Below, piece by piece: positions 7,697-15,383 of a stretch of DNA of 64,000 nt. The DNA is from Armatimonadia bacterium (GTDB lineage: Bacteria > Armatimonadota > Zipacnadia > Zipacnadales > JABUFB01): the NCBI GenBank assembly GCA_039679385.1, contig JBDKVB010000128.1, forward strand, positions 23,077-87,076. The letters are read 5' to 3'. A program made the translations under genes and the position numbers. The notes under the pieces were generated by a model. It did no database searches. It saw only the letters and a list, made by a program, of their open reading frames with translations, and had not been told where the DNA came from. How positions within the stretch are numbered: the first letter of the stretch is position 1; each line of letters begins with the position of its first letter.

Positions 7697-9529
7697 ATGT
7701 GGCGCAGAGTCGGTGCCTTCGTGGCAGCAACCGCCCTCCTTACGGCGGTCTCACTCCTGACCCTACGTCCGGCCCAGACTGACGTGGGACCCGGCTATCG
7801 GTCGCCCTTCCTCCTGGCCCTGTCTCCCGACAAGACTACGGTCTACGTCTCGGACTGCACCGCAGACCAGGTCGTGGCCTTGGACGCTGCCTCGGGCAAG
7901 CGCACAGGTTCCTGCCAGGTCGACGCCCCGACCGGAATGGCGGCCTCCCCCGATGGAAGGACCCTTTACGTAGCCTCCGGCGACCGCGACCAGGTGACCG
8001 AGGTCGCCTTGCCCGCAATGACCCCTGGGCGCAGTACCCCGGTGGGTCGCCATCCCGTCGGCCTCACCCTTTCGCCCGACGGTACGAGGATCTACTGCTG
8101 CAACCAGTTCTCGGATGACGTCAGCGTTCTCGAGACTTCCTCCCTGCGAGTCCTCGCGCGTCTGCGGGCGGTTCGAGAGCCCAGGTTCGCCGCTCTCAGC
8201 CCAGCCGCGAACACACTCCTCGTCGCGAACCACCTGCCCTTGGGCTCGAACCTCGACGACGACCTCGGCGCCGAAGTGAGCCTGATCAACCTCGCCAACG
8301 GTGCACACGCCCGGCTGAAGCTGGCTCGCGGCGCCACCGACGTCGGTCAGATCTGCTGCTCAGCCGATGGTCGCTTCGCCTACGTGCCCCATGTCCTTGC
8401 TCGCTGGCTCCTGCCACCAACTCAGCTTGACCGCGGCTGGATGGCCACCAACGCCCTCACCGTCATCGACGTGCCCAACAAGCGCGTCCTGGGCACCGTG
8501 CTGCTCGACGACCTCGACCATGGCGCCGCGAACGGTTTCGGCGCTGCACTCTCGGAGTCGGGGGACAAGCTCTGTGTCACCCAATCCGGCACCAACGAGG
8601 TGCAGCTTCTCGACACGGCCAGGCTCCTCAAGCTCATCACCGAGTGGCCTCCGAAGTCCCAGGTGGCGCTGGAGGACGACCTGACTGCCGTGTACCGTGC
8701 CGGCGTGCGCACTCGCGTGAACTGCGGCGGCCTCTGCCCGCGAGGCGTTGTCTGTGCGGGTCGCGAGGTCTTCGTCGCCAACTACTACTCCGGCACCGTC
8801 TCGCGCCTGGGTCTGGACACCGGCAAGGTCCTCGCGACGGTTCCCCTCGGTGAGCAGCCGCCGATGGACCCCGTCCGCCGTGGTGAGATGCTCTTCCATG
8901 ACGCTACGAACTGCTTCCAGGGCTGGCAGTCCTGCGAGACCTGCCACCCCGAGGGTCGGGGCGATGGCCTTGCCTGGGACCTGCCCAATGACGGTATCGG
9001 CAACCCCAAGAACGCCAAGTCCCTTCTGCTGTCCTCCAAGACGCCACCATCAATGGCCCATGGTGTCCGGGCCAGCATGAGAGTCGCCGTCGTCGCCGGC
9101 TTCAAGTACATCCTCTTCCACCCGCCAACGGACGAGGAAGTCGACTCGGTCTGCGCCTACCTCGACTCCATGAAGCCGGAGCGCAGTCCCTTCCTCAAGG
9201 CCGACGGGTCTCTATCCGAGGCCGCGAAGCGGGGCAAAGCGCTCTTCGAGAGCCCGGAGGTCGGGTGCGCTCGCTGCCATCCTGCGCCCCTGTACACCGA
9301 TCTGCAGATGTATGAGGTGGGGACCAGGGGCAAGTTCGATCAGCGTGCCGACTTCGACACGCCGACCCTTGTCGAGATGTTCCGAACTGCGCCCTTCCTG
9401 CATGACGGCAGCGCGGTCACGATGCGCGAGGTGCTCAAGGACTTCAACAAGACCGACCAGCACGGCCACACCTCGCAACTCACTGACCGGCAGCTCAAGG
9501 ACCTTGCCGAGTACGCCCTGTCGCTGTAG
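7697..9529 (+). CDS. YVTN beta-propeller / di-haem cytochrome c peroxidase-like protein
   Basis: 610 residues from ATG at 7697 (GGAGG 10 nt upstream; the longer frame from 7679 has no ribosome site). A signal segment (about 4-24) is followed by a 40-residue-repeat propeller (LALSPDKTTVYVSDCTADQVVALDAASGK, MAASPDGRTLYVASG, LTLSPDGTRIYCCNQ) over about residues 30-380. It ends in two c-type haem sites, CETCH (Cys413-His417) and CARCH (Cys524-His528), plus FRTAPFLHDGSAVTMREVL, a hallmark of the MauG/CcpA-type di-haem peroxidase fold. Likely periplasmic. Peroxide reduction or protein oxidation is possible. The propeller-peroxidase arrangement is known from bacterial genomes, but its partner is unknown. 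Confidence 0.8.
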   Translation: MWRRVGAFVAATALLTAVSLLTLRPAQTDVGPGYRSPFLLALSPDKTTVYVSDCTADQVVALDAASGKRTGSCQVDAPTGMAASPDGRTLYVASGDRDQVTEVALPAMTPGRSTPVGRHPVGLTLSPDGTRIYCCNQFSDDVSVLETSSLRVLARLRAVREPRFAALSPAANTLLVANHLPLGSNLDDDLGAEVSLINLANGAHARLKLARGATDVGQICCSADGRFAYVPHVLARWLLPPTQLDRGWMATNALTVIDVPNKRVLGTVLLDDLDHGAANGFGAALSESGDKLCVTQSGTNEVQLLDTARLLKLITEWPPKSQVALEDDLTAVYRAGVRTRVNCGGLCPRGVVCAGREVFVANYYSGTVSRLGLDTGKVLATVPLGEQPPMDPVRRGEMLFHDATNCFQGWQSCETCHPEGRGDGLAWDLPNDGIGNPKNAKSLLLSSKTPPSMAHGVRASMRVAVVAGFKYILFHPPTDEEVDSVCAYLDSMKPERSPFLKADGSLSEAAKRGKALFESPEVGCARCHPAPLYTDLQMYEVGTRGKFDQRADFDTPTLVEMFRTAPFLHDGSAVTMREVLKDFNKTDQHGHTSQLTDRQLKDLAEYALSL

Positions 9530-9638
9530 CCTTCGCTCTTGACAAGAACCGCCTCTGCGTCGTACCTCCTGGGTACACTTGGGGCATGGCCCAACGGTAC
9601 CCGGCGCAATCAACCATCCCTCAATCGAGGAGGACCCT

Positions 9639-10460
9639 GTGAACGTGCACGTAGCACTCCTGTCTTGCGCGCTGCTATGCATGACCCTCACTCTCGCTGT
9701 GGCCCAGGAAACACCGGTGGCACCTCAGCTCACCGCCGTGGGGCAGGTCGTCGTCGAGAAGGACGTGCCCTACCTCCTGGACCCCGACTGCGTGTCTCAC
9801 CCGCGATTGTCCATCAGTTTCTCGGAGCAAATGAAGCAGTGGGCAGAGAAGGACGCCCTCAATCCCCCGTCAAAGGGTGGGATCGTATTCAACGGCAGCT
9901 CCACCTTCACCCGCTGGAAGACGGTGCCCACGGACTTCGCTCCTCTCCCGGCCGTCAACCGCGCCTACGGCGGATCGCGCATCTGGGACCTGTGGTACTG
10001 GGCCGACCAGGCAGTCATCGCCCTGGAGCCCAAGATCGTGGTCGTCTACATCGGTGACAACGACATGACGACCCTCTTCAACACCGGCGGCAAGCTCGTC
10101 TGGCAGCCGAACGACAACAACGTCGCCTTCTTCATGAAGTACGTGCGGCTCTACGTTGAGAAGATCCGCGCCAAACTGCCCAACACGCGCTTCATCTTTG
10201 TTCCCGTCAAGCCTTGCCCGTCGCGCTTCGCCGGTTGGGAGGTTGCCTACAAGCCCCTCAACAAGGCCCTCGCCGAGTACTGCGCACAGCAAAAGAACAT
10301 GGCCTTCGTCGATACGACCGGCCTCATGATGAACCCGGACGGCACTCCCAACGCCAACTTGTACGAGAAGGACATGCTGCACTTCAAGGCGGAGGTCTAC
10401 CCCTCCTGGGCCAGGGAGATTCGACCCGTGCTGGATCGCATGTGGGCCGAGGTGAAGTAG
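9639..10460 (+). CDS. Secreted SGNH/GDSL hydrolase
   Basis: 273 residues from GTG at 9639. The start is set by GAGGAGG 7 nt upstream and by the signal peptide that begins immediately (VNVHVALLSCALLCM, cleavage near VAQ). SGNH blocks are visible: FNGSSTFTRW (block I, nucleophile Ser88), VVYIGDNDM (block III, GxND-like) and DMLHFKAEVYPSWA (block V, Asp-x-x-His). The family cleaves acyl or acetyl esters, often from polysaccharides. Exported, so it may deacetylate glycans. It begins 109 nt after the peroxidase-like gene. A strong hairpin follows the stop. Confidence 0.8.
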   Translation: MNVHVALLSCALLCMTLTLAVAQETPVAPQLTAVGQVVVEKDVPYLLDPDCVSHPRLSISFSEQMKQWAEKDALNPPSKGGIVFNGSSTFTRWKTVPTDFAPLPAVNRAYGGSRIWDLWYWADQAVIALEPKIVVVYIGDNDMTTLFNTGGKLVWQPNDNNVAFFMKYVRLYVEKIRAKLPNTRFIFVPVKPCPSRFAGWEVAYKPLNKALAEYCAQQKNMAFVDTTGLMMNPDGTPNANLYEKDMLHFKAEVYPSWAREIRPVLDRMWAEVK

Positions 10461-10493
10461 CCTCTCCCGCCTCATCGGATTCCAGACGCGAAA

Positions 10494-10525
10494 CAGGCGC
10501 ACCCCTTCCCGAGGGAGTGCGCCTG
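10494..10525. terminator. Bidirectional terminator between convergent genes
   Basis: CAGGCGCAC at 10494-10502 pairs perfectly with GTGCGCCTG at 10517-10525. The inner part adds further pairs. It separates the SGNH hydrolase (+) and the DUF2225 gene (-). Confidence 0.65.
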
Positions 10526-10589
10526 TCGGGTTCTGCACTATTCGGAGTCGGCTCCCGAACTGTCCGCCGGCTGCCGAGGGCCCCCTGGC

Positions 10590-11303
10590 TCAGTCCGACT
10601 CGATCGTCATGTTCTCGCTGTGCCCGTTATCCGCCGCCTCACGCTGACGCCGAATCAGATCCTCGAACCGCTCCCCTGCCTCCTCGTCCTCTTCGTCTTC
10701 CTCTCCCTCTTCGTCCTCCCCGATGCTCTCGAGTGCGCGGTCAAACATGGCGATGGCGAACTCGAATCTGCCGACCCGCCGGTACAGCTCGCCCAGCAAA
10801 TACAAGATCGTCCGTGCCTGATCCTCCGCAACTTCGCTGGCGTCGAGGGCCTTCTCAAACAGCATGATCGCTTCGCACTGGCTCTCGGCCTCTCGCTCCG
10901 GCAGGCTCTCCTGTCGGGCGCACCAGGAAGCGCGCAGGTACAGGTCGGCCAGACGTAGATCGCTGGCTCGCGTGTCGTGACGATAGCACCGGGCCGCCAG
11001 CAGGTACTTGGTCGAGCCCGAGAGTGCCGCACGACCTCCGCCGGCCACCAGTTCCTCCGGGTGGTGTTCCCGCGCCAGGACGAAGTCGCGCACCGGATCC
11101 TGAGCGTTCTCGAAGTCACCCTCGAAGGCGGCAAACATGCACCTGGGGCACACATGCACGTAGTGTGGCTGAGGGTCCAGTCCGATCGTGATTGGTCTGA
11201 AGTCCGTATCCTGGCCCACGCTGTTGGTCGACGCGATTCGCTGGCTCACAAACCGCGTGCCGCATACGGGACAGGTTAGTTCGATGTTCGCTAGTGTCGT
11301 CAT
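10590..11303 (-). CDS. DUF2225-family zinc-ribbon / TPR-like protein
   Basis: 237 residues from ATG at 11303 (MTTLANIELTCPVCGTRF), with GGGAG 8 nt upstream. The longer frame to 11822 overlaps the divergent EamA promoter and was dropped. A CPVC (about 11-14) and a CPRC (about 55-58) form a zinc ribbon, followed by a helical region with TPR-like helices (ILYLLGELYRRVGRFEFAIAMFDRALE) and a very acidic stretch rich in Glu and Asp (about 195-210). DUF2225 proteins are common in spirochaetes, clostridia and related anaerobes and have no established biochemical role. Confidence 0.75.
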   Translation of the reverse strand: MTTLANIELTCPVCGTRFVSQRIASTNSVGQDTDFRPITIGLDPQPHYVHVCPRCMFAAFEGDFENAQDPVRDFVLAREHHPEELVAGGGRAALSGSTKYLLAARCYRHDTRASDLRLADLYLRASWCARQESLPEREAESQCEAIMLFEKALDASEVAEDQARTILYLLGELYRRVGRFEFAIAMFDRALESIGEDEEGEEDEEDEEAGERFEDLIRRQREAADNGHSENMTIESD

Positions 11304-11505
11304 CGATGGCTCCCGAGATGCTCTCTTCCTTGTGTCGCCCCCCAACACCTTTGCCCTGCGTGGCAACCCTCCTCGTCCCCTAACGCTTGCTGTCCCTCGG
11401 TGCACACACCGTGGTGAAGCTCCCGTCGCTCCACAGACCAAAGCCCTTTTCAGCTTCTCTCTGTCACGGCAGACTCCTTCTCGCGACCCAGGCCGGTCTG
11501 CGTCG

Positions 11506-11534
11506 TTGACGTCTCTACCGCTTGCCCGTAAAAT
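11506..11534 (+). promoter_or_regulatory. Consensus promoter for the EamA transporter
   Basis: TTGACG (11506-11511), 17-bp spacer, TAAAAT (11529-11534). The first in-frame ATG (11533) lies inside the -10 box, so translation must start at 11551, giving a leader of about 10 nt. Confidence 0.65.
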
Positions 11535-11550
11535 GGCCCGGGGGCCCCCT

Positions 11551-12456
11551 ATGACCGTCTCTCGTGGTGCTTTTGTCGGCCTTGTACTTGGTTCCCTCGC
11601 GAGCGTTCTGTGGGGGAGCGTCAACGTCTGTGCTCGGTACCTGGTCGACAGTCGCGGTCTCGACCCCATGTTTGTCGCGTCGGTCCGCTTCTGCAGTGGC
11701 GCACTGGCCGCCCTCGGTTTCATGATCCTGACCGGTCGCGGACGTGACCTGCGTGCCGCCACCCGCGAGCTGCCACTCCTACTGCTCCTCGGCGCCATCG
11801 GCATCTTCGCCATGGGCAGCATGGTGTTCCTGTCCGCCCGCTACACCGCCTCCGTCAACTCGGCGGTGATCCTCAATGCCAATCCTCTCTTCATTGCCCT
11901 GCTGGCGCCACTTGCCGGAGAACGGGTGCCCTGGCTGCGACGCCTCGGCGTTCTCCTGGGTCTGGGCGGTTGTGTTCTGGTGAGTCTGGGCCACGCCACG
12001 CAGGCCTCGGCGTCCACCAACGACCTCCTCGGCTGCGGCTTTGCCGCTCTGGGGGCCTTCTTCTGGGCTTCCTACACGGTGATGGGGAAGGGCGTGACGC
12101 AGCGTTGTGGTGGGCTTGCGAGTGCGACCTGGAGTCTCGTGGGCGGAGCGGTGCTCTTCCTGCTGGTAGTCTCTCTCACCGGCGGCGCCCGAGCGCTCAC
12201 CCTCTCAGAGGCGGCCGTCGGGCTCTACCTCGGTATCGGCCCCACTGCCGTGGCAATGCTCGCCTGGTACCGAGCTCTCGAGTGCGTCGACGCGAGTCTC
12301 CTCGGGCCCACGCAGTACCTCGCGATCCTGGGGGGTGCGCTTCTGGGGTGGCTTCTGCTGGGGGAGAACCTCACTGCAATGCTGATCCTGGGGGCCGCAA
12401 TCATTGTGGTCGGTCTGTTCCTTGCCACGCATGAGCCGGATCGCCCCGTCGAGTAA
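11551..12456 (+). CDS. EamA/DMT-family transporter
   Basis: 301 residues with about ten hydrophobic helices in two five-helix halves, the EamA (DUF6) duplicated arrangement. Typical motifs are GSLASVLWGSVNVCARYLV near the N terminus, NAN PLFIALLAPLAGERV at the end of half 1, and GPTQYLAILGGALLGWLLLGENL at the end of half 2. Members export metabolites such as amino acids, purines or nucleotide sugars across the inner membrane; the substrate cannot be read from sequence. The start was chosen from the promoter position (the earlier ATG at 11533 is inside the -10 box). It stands alone between a divergent DUF2225 gene and a convergent peptidase gene. Confidence 0.85.
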   Translation: MTVSRGAFVGLVLGSLASVLWGSVNVCARYLVDSRGLDPMFVASVRFCSGALAALGFMILTGRGRDLRAATRELPLLLLLGAIGIFAMGSMVFLSARYTASVNSAVILNANPLFIALLAPLAGERVPWLRRLGVLLGLGGCVLVSLGHATQASASTNDLLGCGFAALGAFFWASYTVMGKGVTQRCGGLASATWSLVGGAVLFLLVVSLTGGARALTLSEAAVGLYLGIGPTAVAMLAWYRALECVDASLLGPTQYLAILGGALLGWLLLGENLTAMLILGAAIIVVGLFLATHEPDRPVE

Positions 12457-12511
12457 CCGAAGCCGCTCCTGTCACGTCCTGGATGGGGATCGGGCCGACA
12501 GAAAAGGAAGA

Positions 12512-12541
12512 TGGGGGTGAGGGGAGAGAGGCCCCACCCCC
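12512..12541. terminator. Hairpin between convergent genes
   Basis: GGGGGTGAGGGG pairs with CCCCACCCCC around a 7-nt loop, 55 nt after the transporter stop and just before the stop of the convergent peptidase gene. Confidence 0.5.
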
Positions 12542-12563
12542 AAGGGCCGCAGGCATGAGCGTG

Positions 12564-13889
12564 CTAGGTGCCTGAACCGGGACGGTCAGAGGGGGCCACC
12601 TCTGACAGGCCTCTGGGCTCCTGCTTCCGCCGCCACCACCAGAAGGCCGGCAAGCCCAGTGCTACCAGAGCAAAGGTACTTGGCTCCGGCATATGGTGCG
12701 ACTGCATCGGCGCCAGAGTCGGGTCGCCGACGATGGTCAGTCCGTAGTACATGCTCGTCTCGTAGTCCGAGAAGCCGTCCGCCGCTTGCTGGTCGAACCA
12801 GTCCAGCAGCGCCTGGCCAACGCACTCCTTACTGTGGAGCGCCTGGTAGAAGGTCCCCAGTTGCGTCAGGCCGCCCGGACTCGTTGAGCCCACTGCGGCC
12901 AGACCGTAGTCTGTGCCAAAGACGTACTTGCCCGCCAGGTAGTCCGCCTGCTCGTAGTTCGTGGCCTCGCAGGCAAACAGATCGTAGAAGCCAACCTGAG
13001 GGTTGAGCCCCGAGATCTCACTGGCCTGCGTCTCGCCCGCGGATTCCCAGTCGCTGGTCCAGTAGTGCGCGTTCTCGTCCGAATGGGCGGCCACTCGCAG
13101 CCAGTGATAGTTGCCCTCGTCCAGACGCGCTTCGTAGTCCGCCTCGCCGGTGAGGGTCGTCGAGTTCACCATCTCCACCGTCCAGCCCGAGCCGCTCATG
13201 TCCTTCTGCCAGGAGTTCCCGTAGGCCCACCAGTCGTCATCCACGTACAGCAGCGCCGACTTGTTGAACTGCATGAGCCCCTTCGCGTAGAGATGGTGCC
13301 GCGTGAAGTAGCTCGTGAGTGCGCCAACGTCGCCCTCGCTGAAGTTCGGGCTCAGGCGTCCTACCCACACTTCCGGCGCGACACTCCCGTTCCCGGCCGC
13401 GTGGCTGTCGAGTACGCCGTCAAGGTTGCTGTCCGACCAGGAGCCGTCAACGTCCATATAGTAGAGGTCCGACGCGAAGGTGTTCCCGCCATACGAGTAA
13501 CTGGCGCCCGGGAGGTTCCCAACGAAGACGGCCCCGGCAAGACCGCCCGGGGAGGAGTACTCGGACTGCAGGTGCGTGCGGATGCTCTCGGCGCCGCCGC
13601 CGTCGTATTCCCACAGCGAAGCCTTCCAGCCGTAGTGTGCCAGGTCGTTGATGTACAGGTCGAGGGAGGGCTGGAGGGCCGAGCGGAGACTGCTGTCGAC
13701 GATCACACTTACGCGCGAGCACAAAGCGGGGGAGGCGGTTGCACCGAGACACACCAGCACCGCCATCACAACGCACCGACCGGAGCGCAGGGAGCGTGTT
13801 CGCGGTCTCTGTCTGGCGTGGCTTTCGAGGGCCTTGGCGGACCGAGTGCGAAGAAGCTGCATGGGCCGATCACACCGCCGTAAGCTCAT
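12564..13889 (-). CDS. Gingipain-like (C25) cysteine peptidase with PEP-CTERM sorting signal
   Basis: 441 residues. The N-terminal signal region is long and basic (hydrophobic core about 40-57). A C25-type core is suggested by VFVGNLPGASY, a catalytic-His candidate in VAAHSDENAHYW (His269), a catalytic-Cys candidate in YDLFACEATNY (Cys307), the following GSTSPGG loop, and GLTIVGDPTLAP, the usual end of the C25 catalytic domain. The C terminus is PEP (401-403), a hydrophobic helix (404-419) and RRK, the exosortase-recognised PEP-CTERM signal. A consensus promoter 23 nt upstream favours the 13889 start. Probably cell-surface or matrix-linked. No exosortase gene is in the window. Confidence 0.75.
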   Translation of the reverse strand: MSLRRCDRPMQLLRTRSAKALESHARQRPRTRSLRSGRCVVMAVLVCLGATASPALCSRVSVIVDSSLRSALQPSLDLYINDLAHYGWKASLWEYDGGGAESIRTHLQSEYSSPGGLAGAVFVGNLPGASYSYGGNTFASDLYYMDVDGSWSDSNLDGVLDSHAAGNGSVAPEVWVGRLSPNFSEGDVGALTSYFTRHHLYAKGLMQFNKSALLYVDDDWWAYGNSWQKDMSGSGWTVEMVNSTTLTGEADYEARLDEGNYHWLRVAAHSDENAHYWTSDWESAGETQASEISGLNPQVGFYDLFACEATNYEQADYLAGKYVFGTDYGLAAVGSTSPGGLTQLGTFYQALHSKECVGQALLDWFDQQAADGFSDYETSMYYGLTIVGDPTLAPMQSHHMPEPSTFALVALGLPAFWWWRRKQEPRGLSEVAPSDRPGSGT

Positions 13890-13911
13890 GATAAGCTCAA
13901 CTTTGGCTCAA

Positions 13912-13940
13912 ATACTACCCGCGCCCTTGAGCAATGTCAA
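13912..13940 (-). promoter_or_regulatory. Consensus promoter for the PEP-CTERM peptidase
   Basis: TTGACA (13935-13940), exactly 17 bp, TAGTAT (13912-13917), ending 22 nt before the ATG at 13889. It sits in the gap after the FGE-fold gene, so the two genes are independently transcribed. Confidence 0.7.
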
Positions 13941-13975
13941 CGGTTTTCTTTAGTAAATCATGAGATAACCGTCCG

Positions 13976-14782
13976 TCAGCCCACGGACATGGCCACTCGG
14001 AACCCGCAAGGAAAGAACGGAGGACCCGCCGGCCGGTCGTAGAACCGAACCGCGCAGCGCACCTCCTCTGGTCGGCTGTTGAACGCCCCGCCACGGATGA
14101 CGCGATGCAATCCATGTGCCGGTCCGAAGGGATCTACTGCCGGCGCCTCCGCGTAGTAGCCCGGGTCGAACCAGTCGCCGCACCACTCCCACACATTTCC
14201 CGCCATATCGAGGCATCCATAGGGGCTCGCCCCCGAGGGATAGCCTCTCACATCGGTGGGGCCGCAGGCGGATTCGGCACAGTTGCAGCGACCTCCCGGC
14301 GCGGCCTCCTCGCCCCAGGGATAGGTCCGCGCATCGAGCCCCCTGGCCGCCTTCTCCCACCCCGCCTCCGTGGGCAGCCGGAAACCAACTCCCGTCTGCG
14401 CTGAGAGCCACCGGCAAAATCCGACGGCCTCGTAGAAGGGCACGTAGCATGCGGGCAGCCAGTCGCTGTCAGGGCTGCCGGCTCCGGGGCCCGGGAAGGG
14501 GTACTCGCCAAGATGGCGCTGGTACGCCGCATACTGAGCCACTGTAACCGGGTACCGCGAGAGAGCGAAAGCGCTCACGAACACCTCGCGCTGTGGCCTC
14601 TCCCGGTCCACGAGAGACCGCGCCGAGGGCTGGTCGGCGTCGACCTCTTCGGCGCTGCCTCTGAGGAACTCCCCGCCAGGCACCAACTGCAGCACGATCC
14701 CCAGGTCAGCTGCCATCGCCGGGACGGTAACCGTCCTTGCTCCTGCCTCCTGTGCAAGACTCAGGTTGCCTGGAGAAGCCAT
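13976..14782 (-). CDS. FGE-fold (SUMF1-like) protein without catalytic cysteines
   Basis: 268 residues, start supported by GAGGT 9 nt upstream. The formylglycine-generating-enzyme fold is plain: VPGGEFLRGS, SRYPVTVAQYAAY, FCRWLSAQTGVGFRLPTEAGWEKAARG, YGCLDMAGNVWEWCGDWF, VIRGGAFNSRPEEVRCAVRFYDRP and CGFRVAM. In true FGE the segment after RGGS/A carries two copper-binding catalytic cysteines (336 and 341 in human SUMF1). Here the segment reads AFNSRPEEV and has neither, so oxidase activity is unlikely. No signal peptide. Cys-less FGE-fold proteins often act as binding domains or as EgtB-, NirV- or PvdO-like enzymes. Function unknown. Confidence 0.8.
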   Translation of the reverse strand: MASPGNLSLAQEAGARTVTVPAMAADLGIVLQLVPGGEFLRGSAEEVDADQPSARSLVDRERPQREVFVSAFALSRYPVTVAQYAAYQRHLGEYPFPGPGAGSPDSDWLPACYVPFYEAVGFCRWLSAQTGVGFRLPTEAGWEKAARGLDARTYPWGEEAAPGGRCNCAESACGPTDVRGYPSGASPYGCLDMAGNVWEWCGDWFDPGYYAEAPAVDPFGPAHGLHRVIRGGAFNSRPEEVRCAVRFYDRPAGPPFFPCGFRVAMSVG

Positions 14783-15065
14783 CTGACATACCTCAATGCG
14801 GCGTCAAGAGTCCCGTCCCGGACAGGCCGGGGGCTCGGCGCCCTGGTTACCAACTATGGTCGGGTCTGATTGAATTCTCGGACCTTTGGGCCCACTTCTT
14901 GAGCCTAGTCCTTGCGCGCTCCTGGAGAGGAATACTTCCCGCACCTCACCCTGTCTCGCTTCCCTTTCCTTCCCCTTGTCCGTGCGTGCGCAGTGGGGCA
15001 AGGCGGTGAGATACCGCCCTGCCTTCCGGCAGAAAAGTGGGCCGGAAACCGGCTTCTTGAAGGGG
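14783..15065. other. Intergenic region with three tandem mini-hairpins
   Basis: No convincing gene is seen between the FGE-fold gene and the hydrogenase promoter. At its right end three short hairpins lie in tandem: GGCGGT/ACCGCC (15002-15018), CTGCC/GGCAG (15019-15032) and GCCGG/CCGGC (15041-15053), the last followed by TTCTT. They may be a terminator cluster or part of a small RNA; nothing recognisable as a known family. Confidence 0.4.
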
Positions 15066-15094
15066 TTGACAGGCTCTTGGGTTTATGCCATGAT
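15066..15094 (+). promoter_or_regulatory. Promoter of the hydrogenase operon
   Basis: TTGACA (15066-15071), 17-bp spacer, CATGAT (15089-15094). Transcription from here would give a leader of about 280 nt before hydA. Confidence 0.5.
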
Positions 15095-15140
15095 AACCGT
15101 CGCCCGACGTTGAAATCCCAGTTCACCTGCACGCGTCTGC

Positions 15141-15320
15141 CGGGCTGGCTCATACCGCTAGGGGCCAGCCGTTGTCGTGTGGACGGGCTGGCGTTGCCAC
15201 AGCCGGGTCGGGCGTCTAATGGCGGTTAATCTTGTGCCCGAATTCACATGGGCGTGCCGCGGTAGGGCGTTTTTGGGTCGCTGTGAGGGCTGGCCCGGGG
15301 TTTCCGGCCAGCCTTCTATT
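15141..15320 (+). promoter_or_regulatory. Structured hydrogenase leader with terminator-like hairpin
   Basis: Three hairpins share the GGCTG/CAGCC theme: 15143-15170 (GGCTGGC/GCCAGCC), 15186-15204 (GGCTG/CAGCC) and 15288-15313 (GGCTGGCC/GGCCAGCC). The last is followed by TTCTATT and could terminate transcription before hydA. This looks like an attenuation-type leader. No known riboswitch consensus was recognised. Confidence 0.35.
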
Positions 15321-15336
15321 GTGTCCAACTGTAAGT

Positions 15337-15354
15337 ATGTACTTCATTTCACAA
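15337..15354. promoter_or_regulatory. Possible Rex (NADH/NAD sensor) operator upstream of hydA
   Basis: Right half TTCACAA (15348-15354) matches the Rex consensus half-site perfectly. After the expected 4-nt spacer the left half ATGTACT matches only 3 of 7. A TTGTG lies at 15319-15323. Rex controls hydrogenase genes in several anaerobes, but the imperfect half keeps this tentative. Confidence 0.25.
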
Positions 15355-15383
15355 AGTAGTCGGCTCAGAACAGGTGAATGAGA

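Noticed and set aside
9539..9567. TTGACA at 9539 as promoter of the SGNH hydrolase
   Set aside because: No acceptable -10 box at 16-18 bp spacing.
11304..11822. N-terminal extension of the DUF2225 gene
   Set aside because: It crosses the consensus promoter of the divergent EamA gene; DUF2225 proteins start with the zinc ribbon, as here at 11303.
13976..14782. True formylglycine-generating enzyme
   Set aside because: Both catalytic Cys positions after RGGA are replaced, so only the fold is shared.
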